From Anthopleura xanthogrammica (Eukaryota; Cnidaria; Anthozoa; Actiniaria; Actiniidae): a DNA stretch of 64,000 nucleotides. Location: NCBI GenBank assembly GCA_964019055.1, contig OZ025223.1, positions 3,636,625-3,700,624 on the forward strand. Direction: 5' to 3'. Under the pieces are notes generated by a model. It made no database searches. It was not told where the DNA came from and saw nothing but the letters and a program-made list of their open reading frames with translations. Of the stretch, positions 35,239 to 45,800 are shown in pieces. Within the stretch, counting starts at the first letter, position 1; every line of letters begins with the position of its first letter. The translations under genes were made by a program, and so were the position numbers.

Positions 35239-37824
35239 TTATGTCACCCTGAAGATATATGCATCAAATGCTACGAACACCAACAGAGAAACCGCAAACT
35301 TACAGATACTGTGAAGACCGCTGGACAAGGTTGTTAGCATGGGTGTGGTCGTGGGCGGTTCCTTAGGGAATGGCTTGACAACTGTTGACAAATAGTACAA
35401 AATAATGACATCATAGCTTGATAATGATGATCACGTGACCTGCTATATATGGTATACTTACCACACATGAAAACCACAATAAGATACTTGTAAACATTGA
35501 CGCAAAATGCACCCAGATTACGATTGTCCACGTTAAAGCTACACTCTGTTCTCCCCACACAAAATTTTTCTACATTCGGCTTAACGTTCTTTTCCCCGCA
35601 GTCTTTTATTATTTGACGTTCTGTGGTCGGTGAACAATAAATCTTGGACAAAAGGCGACCGTATTTCGCTGATAGAATTTTGACACTCAGGGATCTGTCT
35701 GGACAAGAGATATGCATGATATGGTCCTCACACGCTTGCAGGGCTGTCACGGAGTTGGCTCCCACCACTGTTCGGCTCCGAGCATCTGAAGAAGGAAAAC
35801 AGTTTTAACGTGAATACTCGCGCTGTGGTACGAAGTGAAGAAACAATCAGTTTTATCAGGCGGTTCAATGAAGTTTATAGTCTTGTATTTGTCAGTAAGT
35901 CAATGTGGACACCACTCGATGTCATGGCGCGGGATCATGTACTCAGGGTGGCACAGGGGTTACGCGTGACGCGTGATTCGGCCTTCGGACCGTGGACCGT
36001 GATTCGTGAATTTTAGTCCCCCCGTGATACATGATCTGCGTATTTTGAAGACCGTGATTCGTGATTTTGGATTGGTTCCCCTGAATCCTTGTATCAAGGT
36101 TGTTCATTAATCGCTTTTCGTGATTCGTGAATTCATGAAAAAAATGTCCGTGATTCGTGATCGATACCCCCCTGTGCCATCCTGTGTACTGTGGTTACAG
36201 ATGAGGCAAGTAATCATGGCACAGCTTTTCAGTAATCCCGCCATTGACATCCGTCTGATGATGGTGTAAACTATTGCTCGAGGCAAATTCAAAAGCTCGC
36301 CTTTTTTACCTCAAATTAATCATTGAATTTCGAAATATTCAAACAATTCTAAGTTTGTTTGTTTTTTTCCTTTCTTCTTCGTTTCACCTGCTTTTCTCGC
36401 CCATTCTGACTCAGTATTCAGCGAATGAAACTCTTCCGGTATTTTGACCTGTTTTCTAATTCCAAATAAACCAAAATGTTCCAAGAATTCAACAATTACT
36501 TGTAAAATTAATTCACTTGTTCAGTTTTCAGTTATATGATTGTTTCGCTACTCAAACGGAAGACATTCTCGGTGTTTTCTACTAAATAGTATAATTCCAC
36601 CTAAAAAGTAATCATACGACTTATCTAGCTTATGAATGGCTTTTCCCTCTTAGCTTTGGCAGATTGGCTTTGCCTGGAATATCGACTCTAATCGCCCATT
36701 TTGTCTGTTTTCAAGTTCAATTACACGTTCTACACGACTTTAGTTGAACGTCTTTCTTTAGAGAAGTCGTATTCCATAACATAAACTTAGTTTGGACATA
36801 TATTTACGGTTCAACATGTCGCTCGCTTGTTTCAGTTTTCAATGGGATTCCGGTTTCCCTGCTGTTACGAGTCGCCAAAGATGAAACACGGTGTTATAAA
36901 TTATATCTTGTGTTTTCAAAACACTTCGTACAACCTTTTTTTCAAGCTTAGCTAATTCAGCAAAGACTTAAAAAAACATTTGAAGGAAAACTTGAAATAT
37001 TTCCCTAAATTTTTTTAGGAAATTTCGAGCACTTTACACAACGAATAGCCGTACATTTTTACGTCGTACGAAAGTAGCGTACACATTTTGAATATCAATT
37101 CTATTTTTCGGCATTTTTATGGTCACTTTTATGATAATTATCTAAATTGGCGATGGTTAAAATCGGCTTATTCCCACGGTTTAATTCTGCTGTTTTGTAG
37201 AGGTGAACGAAAAACCCCGCGAATTTAGGATTTAGGACAAGTGTTTTATTGATTGGCGATAGAGCAACGCGTGTTTCTGGTGCATTGAGAGTCGGAATGC
37301 TTTTCTTTCGAAATTGCCCTCTCGAGGATAACATAAAAGGATATCAGCTTCGGTGTCATTCGTTATCAACAATTATGGTCACAAGGAATTCAGAAATCCT
37401 TTTATTTTGAGTAAAATAAAACTTTAAGTTCTCAGCCGAACTTCCCAAGTTTTAGTTGACATGAAAATATTCAAAATTTTCACTCTAAGTTTAAATTCTA
37501 AAATTGAGAAAACTCGAATACTACTTCTTCTAAAACCCGAAGCAGTGGTATTACAAGGGAAATTATGAACTTGAGGCTTACTAGACAACGCTGAACACGA
37601 CTAACAACGGCAAAAATAGTTTGTTGAAGTTGAGCAAAACACCGAAGGGAGAAAAAAAAATCACGTTTACTTGGACTTGTGTCACTGACTCGGTAATCAA
37701 AATAACTCAACGGAATTTTAAAAACAAATAGCTTATACTTACCACATTGGCTCACAGAATAGAACAAAGCTCCAAGAAAAATTACGAAAAGCGAGAAAAA
37801 ACCCTGTCTTAGAAATCCTTTCAT
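35239..37824 (-). CDS. SUEL-type lectin with short stalk and hydrophobic tail (locus B, cassette u4)
   Basis: Exon 1, 37743-37824, encodes the same 27-residue signal peptide as locus A and ends in phase 1. Exon 2, 35462-35785 (phase 1-1), is a complete SUEL domain with the KIYCSPTTERQ loop and CVGRTECSF in place of CVGKTECSF. Exon 3, 35239-35381, encodes VVKPFPKEPPTTTPMLTTLS then SGLHSICKFAVSLLVFVAFD and AYIFRVT. Here the frame is intact, so the hydrophobic end is present, but the long glycosylated stalk of locus A is deleted. The mature protein would be about 155 residues. The gene is complete and TATA-driven. The other cassettes downstream could serve as alternative exons to it. Confidence 0.82.
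35937..36190. mobile_element. MITE inserted in copy B (GTGATTCGTGA-rich)
   Basis: Absent at the matching place in copy A (19580). The ends are inverted: GTACTCAGGGTGGCACAGGG at the left and CCCTGTGCCATCCTGTGTAC at the right. The interior repeats CCGTGATTCGTGA words. The empty site in copy A gives the insertion point to within a few bases. Confidence 0.85.
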
Positions 37825-37867
37825 TTTGGAACTTATAGACACTGCGAATCTTCGCACGAGAGGGTGG

Positions 37868-37873
37868 TTTATA
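37868..37873 (-). promoter_or_regulatory. TATA box of lectin locus B
   Basis: TATAAA on the minus strand, 44 bp before the ATG at 37824, conserved with locus A. An insertion begins only about 27 bp upstream of it in this copy, so upstream control may differ from locus A. Confidence 0.6.
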
Positions 37874-37899
37874 AATCCAGTGACACACTAGCTTGTCTT

Positions 37900-38375
37900 A
37901 TAACATATTCAAGATATAACGCGCGCTCTGATTGGTCAAAGAGCGTGTACCAATTCCCCATGGGTGCACGCTGATGTCAAAATGTCGCGTACAGTTTCAT
38001 TTTCCAATTCATTTTATCTTGTTTTTTGAGACACTTTTTACACAGCCACATACACAAAATAAGATAAAAAAATCCTGAAAATGAACGAGCCTCTTGAGGG
38101 AGTTCCAAACTTTGACATAGATTTTAATTCGGAGGAGCCTTCAAGAAAGAGATTCGCCTCGTTAAGTGACGAAGAACTCAACAAATTATTGGATGAAAAG
38201 CATTCAAAGAAAACAAAAACGACAACGTTTTCATCAAGATATGTTATAAAAGGATTGGTACTTGGTTAGCGTGCATCCATCGAGTTTTGGGTGCACGCGG
38301 GAGGTTGCTAAGCACGAAGGAAGCGTAAGAGTCGCACGAGGCGTAGCCGCACGCTAACCAAGTACCAATCCTTAA
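37900..38375. mobile_element. ~475-bp insertion just upstream of locus B promoter
   Basis: Copy A reads GCTTGTCTTGGTGTTGGTCT across the empty site (about 21320). The insertion starts ATAACATATTCAAGATATAA with CGCGCGCTCTGATTGGTCAA and ends ATCCTTAATT. AAGGATTGGTACTTGGTTAG at 38250 is mirrored near 38355, giving a hairpin at one end. It contains the open frame at 38081-38269. Its ends resemble those of the transposon inside the cassettes. Confidence 0.85.
38081..38269 (+). pseudogene. Fragment resembling the N-terminus of a Crypton-type tyrosine recombinase
   Basis: 62-residue frame: MNEPLEGVPNFDIDF, then RKRFASLSDEELNKLLDEKH and SKKTKTTTF. The F-A-S-L-S-D-E-E-L...L-D-E-K-x-S-K-x-T-K pattern resembles the start of DUF3504/Crypton-derived proteins common in cnidarians. 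No catalytic domain follows; the frame ends at 38269. It is probably a captured or deleted transposon gene. Confidence 0.45.
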
Positions 38376-41300
38376 TTGGTGTTTGTCTGGGTATTGAGCT
38401 CGTCATAAGGACTTGTGTACAGTGGCTCAAGTGATAGGATAGACAACTTGTGCTATTCAACTTGACTCCTCCCTCTTATTAGCGCCAGCTACTTATTAGC
38501 ACAGCTTTAGAGACAGATTCTCTATCAATAATTCATCACCATAATCTCTCTTGTTTCGCTATTCACCTCGAAAATGTGAGCATTGTTTTTGGACAAAAGT
38601 GACAACAAAGACGAAAATTTTCTAGGATTTCGTTTCATACTAGATTTTTGTGTTGTAAATTGAACCCAGCTGGCGTCGAATCTTTAATGTGTTTTGGAAT
38701 TCTATCAGTGGTATTCTCAGTCTTGATGGCTTTGGTTGACTCGAGTACTCTGAAAATAGTTTGGGGTTAGGGGGCGTGCTTAATTGTATAGATTTCAACT
38801 GCTCAATCACAAGCGGTGATCTGAATTTGTTGATACTTATCAACCACTAAGATATCTTTGGCTGGAAGAGCTGGGATCCCGCAAAGAAGTTTTTGAGTAC
38901 CATCTGCTATTCTGGTTCAGTACTGAGCCCTTACTCTCGGCTGGCCGGCATGTTTAATTATTTTGCCTAACAATAACAGTGTTTTTCCTTTCTCTTATAC
39001 ACAATGTACTCGAATCAAACCACATAACAATCTCATAGAAGCACCAGTCAACTTGAAAGATTTCTAATTTTAGTATTTTCACCAACAAAAGAAATATTTC
39101 TCGCACCAGCTACTTTCGAGATTCCAGTTACCATGACAACGATACCCTCAACCGACACCTTAAAAACCCAGGGGCAGTCCGATCCAATATACATATTATA
39201 TATCTTACAATATACAACATAGAGGCCGGTGTTTAATTTGAATTATTGCTTGCCTCCCTTGAGTACTAATTCAAAAATAGCCAATAATAGATAGCAGTGT
39301 ACACAAAGTACTGTTCCAGACGTCTGGGGTGTTATTTGGTTTGAAAGGCGACAAAAGGACTATGATGTGACACTAGGCTTCCTACTAATGAAGAATATGT
39401 AGAAAGTAGCGCGTCTGAAATTCTCCACAAACTAGGAAATTGTAGAGAACTTCTCTCAGCTCCGAATCTCCCTTCATTTCACTAAAAGAAAAAGTAGTTC
39501 TAGACAACAACAACGTTCCTGATAAATTTATTTTCCACAGTTACTTACACCATTCTTGCAGGCGCTGTATAATTTAATTTGTCGATAATAATTACTTCGT
39601 TTCCAATGTGTTTTTCTAAAGTTAAAACTACCTATATTCACATAAATCATTGTTCTCTTAGTTCATTTGGTACAAATTTGAACAAAAATCCTTTTTATCA
39701 GGTAAAATTGTATTTATTTTTCGTATTCTGTTGGTAGCGCTTAAAGCGCCCCTTTAGGGAAGTTCATATTTTCCACTCATTTTAATTGTCTCTAAAAGTT
39801 CTCGAATTTGCAATTTTGCTTCAAAATTTATTTTCAATTTTCAGTTTTATTTTCATTCCATTTTTATTTCATTTTATTTTAAAGACGGAATAAATAAATA
39901 ATATATATATAAATCTTTTTATCTGAAAAAGTTCTCAAATTTTGCAATTTTTTCCCAGCAAAATTCTTTTCAGTTTTCATTAACATTAAATGCAACTGAC
40001 TCGCGTCTATGCTTGAAATCCAAACGAACAAATTCTTAATTAGTATATTGTAAAATAGCAAATAACAATCTGTACACTACAAGAATCCCCGTTCAACCTA
40101 CTCCAACCACAACTACAAACATAAGAATTAAATTATTTACTTTTCTTGAATTGAATTTTCCTCGCACGTGTTTTGTTTTTATTGCTTTTTACCGGTCTTA
40201 TTACACCTCTTAAGCGACGGGTATAGAACTTGACAGATTAGCATGGTGTAATAACCAGGAAAGAGTGGCTTGGAAGGATAATTGCGGGGGGATTATAAAG
40301 AATTACAACGAAAACTAAACGTCGAGTCTCAAAATATAGTTGTTTCCAAAGTCAGGTCTTTTTATGATTTCTTTACCTCTTTTCCCCTAGTGATTTATTA
40401 ATAATATACGATGTAATTTTTTAGTTTCTGGCCAAAACTCTTAAATACAATTCAAGTTGCTATTTTTTTTCCTTTCATGCCAAGATTCAAAGTTTTGCCC
40501 AGCATTCGCTACGCAAGTCTTAGTTCAAGCCCGCAGATATTTCTCTACGTAAAATAAAATATGTAAAAAGAAATGGCTTTTTGCCTTAAAATTGACCCTT
40601 TCGGAAACTCAAAATGGAAATTTTCTCATTAACTATCAGATGAAAACTATAGCGAACACTGAAAGTACTTCATTTTCAAGAGCCTTTTTCTGATCCGTCG
40701 ATATGAGTCTATCGCTGCTGATAATGGAGATTTGCCTTGCGGAGATAAAGCAAACCATCTTGTCTCATATTTTCTCACGCCAAAACGACATATTTAGTTC
40801 GTAAACCCTTACTAAAGGCTTTTTATCTTGAATATCAAATCAAAAAGTAAAATTTATACAGTTTCTTAATCAATCATTCGATAAAACTTCGCAAGTTTAT
40901 GAAGTAAGATGAAATCTAAGCAATGTGGTTTGACGATAAAACCTTTAGTTGTAAAAAGCTCCTTAATTGAACCGATGCATTTTCTCTTATCCAAATCTTT
41001 TATTAAATCCCCAATCTTTTATATTTTAGCTTAGGAATTAAAATGTTTTAAAAGTTAGGATTTTAATTATGATTTATTGAGGAACATTTTAAAATTAGCA
41101 CAAAACATGACCGCAAATTTATGATACGCACGATGTCTTTATCCCGCGCTTTTATATCTCATCCTTTTGCATGCGCGCTCAGAATTTTCCCGCTCTTTTT
41201 GCTTCACGAAGTACGCGCCCAAATTTGTTTTTAGTGTCCTATTTTAGCACAAAAGTGATAGGGCAGCACGTTTTATACATAACAAACAATTCTCACACAT

Positions 41301-42304
41301 AGTTCTTCAAATACATATTAAATCCAACTGGACTTTATTAATAAAACGCTTGTTAATAAGATATTTCTTGTTTATACAAATTCATTATATTATAATTCAT
41401 AACGATTCATAGCTATACAATCTATACAAAGCAAAAATAGTGCTATATATATATATTAATTCTTTACAACTTGTTCGTGTTTTGGAACGAGTGGATTTAA
41501 GGAACATTTTTCATGCCAAGAAACCTGTTATTCCGACCATTTTAATTCGCTTTGATCACTCTAGAGAGGTGGGATAATACAATAAGCCAAACCTTTGTTA
41601 TCCGAGCACCTCCAGTTCAGATAAACCTGGTCGCTAAGTATAGGTTCTCTAATAATTTAACTGAACCTGCGCTAACCGACCAAGTCAGGATTGGTCGCTA
41701 TTTCATGTCTGAGCAATCTAAACTCTTATTTCAAAACCGTCACTTTTTTGATCGATCAATGTGGGGTATCGTTGAGAAATAATAATACAAAACTGCCTCC
41801 TACACGTAAGAAAAACACTTTGATATGAACTTCAAAATTGTAAGACTTCATTTCCCATCCACTCTAAATAACAAAGATATATTTACCCTATTCTTCAGGG
41901 AAATTACATAAATAAATATTGTCTCGTCCTTTAGAAGGACTAATTTAAAGAGTTTGTTGTCCTTTGAGGAAGACCATAAATCCGACAGTTTTCCTTGTCA
42001 AATATCAGCCATGCCAAGCTGAGTCAATATAATTTCATTTGTCATTGTTCATACCGGTAGTCGTTAGCTGTGTTTTAATAAAGGTATTGTGCATTCTTGT
42101 TTCATCTTAATATATAGAATGTCACATGGGCATGATAATTGAGCTGCTATGAACAAGTCTAGGGAGTGTAATAAATATTTGTATGAAAGTACTAAGGGTG
42201 CTATAGGATGCCGTGCTGTGATCCCCCTCCTCAGAGTGTGACAGAGAGATGATTTGTTGAGGTTTGTAAGGAGTGCCCTCTTCATGAGATATCCTGGATA
42301 CATT

Positions 42305-42480
42305 CATAAACAGCTTGAGGTTTTGTAATAAATATTGGTACGAAAGACTAGGAAAATATTCCGTTGAATACTAAGGGTGCTATAGGGGGCCTTTGATCCC
42401 CCTCCTCAGTCTGACAGAGAGATAATTTGTTAAGGTTTGTAAGGAGTGTCCTCTTCATGAGATATCCTGGATACGGCCAT
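42305..42480. repeat. Local ~175-bp tandem duplication in copy B
   Basis: CATAAACAGCTTGAGGT and GAGATATCCTGGATAC occur twice in copy B (about 42285-42310 and 42458-42490) and once in copy A (about 25215-25255). It is downstream of the CEP85 stop, probably in the 3' UTR or flank. Confidence 0.7.
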
Positions 42481-42840
42481 AAACAGCTTGAGGTATTGTA
42501 ATAAATATTCGAACGAAAGACTAGGGGAATATTGAGAGTCGTATCCGGGGACCCTGGGGCGCCTGCTACCTCGTTCACATTCATTGTGGCATGAATGTGT
42601 TTGGTAGAGGAGCCGGAGAGAGACAAAATAAATTAATGTAAAAGAAACTAGTGGACTAGCAGTACTGCGTTTTGTTGGCTGTCTAACCATAGGTCTTAGA
42701 CTTGATCTCAGCCTTCCTCTTCAGCAAAACCACAGGCATCCCAGGCTAACGTTTTTCGTCTGCCAGTATCTGTTTCACATGATGTCATTCTCGACAAAGA
42801 GGATGTGACGTGTACATTATTCGACAAATGGTTCACGTGA

Positions 42841-45800
42841 CTACTGCGTGATACAATTATTCCCGACATCCTCTGCGTACTGATCAGAGACAAACGTTCT
42901 TAATGCATCTATCTCATGTTGTATTTCTTGAATTTTACGAATCTTGCTTTTCAAACCTGACAAGTCATCACGCAGTTCTTCAAATTCATCACCCGCTAAC
43001 GATGGTCCTGATGTAACATAAACATAAAGATGAGAATAAGTATGCAAGATTAAGACTAAAAAGCCACCTTGTTTCGTCATCACCAAAATGCTGTGACGTC
43101 ATCACCACAAAGTCGTGACGTCATCGCCACACAGTCGTGACGTCATCACCACCATGTTGTGACGTGTAACGGCATCATGTCGTTGAGTCATCACGACCAT
43201 GTTGTGAACTTATCACCGCCACCGGTTGTGACGTAGTTTTTCATGGGATGACGTAGTATGTTGTGACGTAATCTTTTTACTCACGCAGAGAAAAGTTTCT
43301 ATAACTTTTTACATATCTATTGAAGTATATTAGTAATGACAAAAAGCTTACCTCTTAACCCCAATAATAACGACATATTTGGATCTTCGCCGTTCTTTCT
43401 GGCCATACATAACTGTACTATAGCCTTCAGGTCCGATACACATTTCGATAGCTGATCAACACAAATGAACATAGATATGAATACTGTTTGGTCAGAACAA
43501 CTTTGTCACTGGATCATACTCCACCCTCCCCTCCCTAAGTAATTTCAAGTCCAATACAGACTTGGTTAGCTGGATTAGCTGCCTATTACAAATGGACAAA
43601 GATATGAATATTGGTTGGTCAGAATAACCCCACCCTCCCTTCCCTAAGTAGTTTATCACTAAAATGCTACATACTTCCTTCCAAAGCTTTCTGCTCACTT
43701 CTGTCTTCTCTGATTCCTCCATCTTCGCTTTCTGAAACTAAAGGGGAAAGTTTTTTCACTAAAGAATATATTTGTATTTCTATGACTAAGATCAATATAC
43801 AGTAACTGTACCTGTTCACAGGACGTCTTTAGGTTAAGGTTTTGTTCCATCATGTCTTGATTCTGAGACGATAACTACATGAAGTATAATCCAATGTTAG
43901 TGAATATATTTGACATTTTATTGCTGAGGAATGCATGGTTTAACAGAGAGGACTCCTTGTCAAATGCAAAATCCCTAGAGAAATCCCCACAGAGAGACAG
44001 AGAGAGGGTGAGAGTCGGAGAGATGGGGGGGGGGGGGGGGGGGGGGAAGAGAGAGGGAGGGAGGAAGAGAAAAAGAGAGAAAATGAGGTGCGAAATTTAA
44101 GTTGGAGAATGCAGGAGAGAGAGAGGTAGAGTACTTACTTCTTTTAGCGATTTTCTCAGTTGCTGTACTGCTTGGTCTTTTGAAGTTATTTCATCTCGAA
44201 GAGCAACCACTGTGTTCTGTGTTAAGAGAAACAAAACAAGCTTTATGGATGCTTGATAGCAAGCTCTCAATGCACATTATCTCTTCAAGCATATTTTTTC
44301 AAATGCTATGACTTGTAGCTATTTCTATCACACAAGATGCTTGGGAGGGTGACAGATTGTGAAAAAAAAGAATGATAGGTGAGGTTCCTAAGAATCAACT
44401 GACCTCTTCCTGTACCAGTCGTTCTTCTAGTCCCTTCTGTGTTTTTTGTGTCTGTGCATGTAATGCCTTCATCTTCTTATGTTTGGCCTCTAGAATCTAG
44501 AAAACGAATGAAAAATAAATGAATAAATGAATGAATGAAAATTAATGAGAAAATACTAAATATCAAGTGTGTTGAACAACAACCAGAAGAGGAGAGGAGA
44601 TCCTGCTTGTACTGTAACAACGCTTAGAGCTGTATCAAGAACTTCTGGGTTGCTCTAAGTCAGGGCATGGCCTACTGGCAGATTGAACCCTGAAACAACC
44701 TCTTGGCTGATCCAAGTCAGGGCAAAGTTAACTCACAGAACAAGCAGGAACTTAGCTAGCTGATTTTTTCTGAGAAAGCAAACCGAGGTAAGCTGTGGAA
44801 AAACCTTCAAATCAAGAAAGAGACCCAACAAATTCTAACAACTTGAGATCCAGGGTCTAGGAATCAGACCCCATACCCCAGAGGTGAAAAGTGAGAGGTC
44901 ACCCTTGATTCCCTAGTAATACATGGATGAACTTCTACAGCCTTCATTAGTTCAACAAACCTTTTTCATTCTATTCAGCTCAGCTTCTAATCTTTCATTT
45001 TCCATTTTTAAATCATCAAACTCAATCTCTGATACTGGACCATTCTTCTTGTACTTATCCAAGTTTGCCGTGAGACTTAAAACATAAAAAAAAAACACAG
45101 AATTATTCAATGAATAACACAAAAATTATTCCAAAGTATTTTGTCCTTTGCCATGAAAAAGTAAATTTTGCCAAAAAATTGCCTTGTTTGGCATCCCTTG
45201 TAAACTCTGTCACCAGCAATGTTATGTACAATAAAAGCCTTTACTGTACCTTGAAACTTTTTCTTTGAGAGCTTTGTTTTCTTTATGAAATTTCTTGGCA
45301 TCCTCAGACTGTGAGAAAAGGAATCAAGGCAAGGAAATTAACATCCTGGGGGAGGGTTGAGGATAAATGGGCAAGTCAGAGAGCAAAATGGGATAATTTT
45401 TATGAATGGTATAGATCACATACCTTAGTTCCATAAGCTTTGTTAATTTGAGCAAGTTTTCTATCTTTACTTGTGATGATATCCTTCAATTGTGAACACT
45501 CTTCACGAACCTCTTTCAGTTACAAAATGGTTAAGGGTACAAACAGTACAAACCTTTGTGACAAATGAAACATCTGCACCAAACAATAATAAGGATGACA
45601 GGGATTGTACTAGGATTTTTTAATTTGGGTCCTAGTACCCATTAACTGCTTAAATTTGGGTCCCAGGCATTGTGTTGTGGGTGCCAATCAATATTTAGGA
45701 AGCGCTTGTCAACACAAGTGAAGTGAGTCCTGAGATGCACTTGGGTCCTTCAGCATTGTGTTGTGGGTGCCAATCAATATTTAGGAAGCACTTGTCAACA

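Larger units (their letters stand above)
29880..35812. repeat. Tandem array of lectin cassettes, unit about 1553 bp
   Basis: Equivalent points recur at 31107, 32660, 34213 and 35768, giving spacings of 1553, 1553 and 1555 bp. Each unit holds a lectin exon, a tail exon and intron DNA, and carries at its junction an extra piece of the stalk exon (GGCATGGGTGTGGTCGTGGG then CGGTTCC, for example near 30375). u2 and u3 are almost identical and u1 nearly so, so the amplification is recent or homogenised. Confidence 0.92.
35812..43160. repeat. Segmental duplication, copy B
   Basis: Counterpart of 19464-25893. Starts right beside the last lectin cassette and ends inside the final intron of CEP85, where the TGACGTCA repeats of copy B begin to differ. 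Because copy B is continuous with the rest of CEP85, it holds the original 3' end of that gene. Confidence 0.9.
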
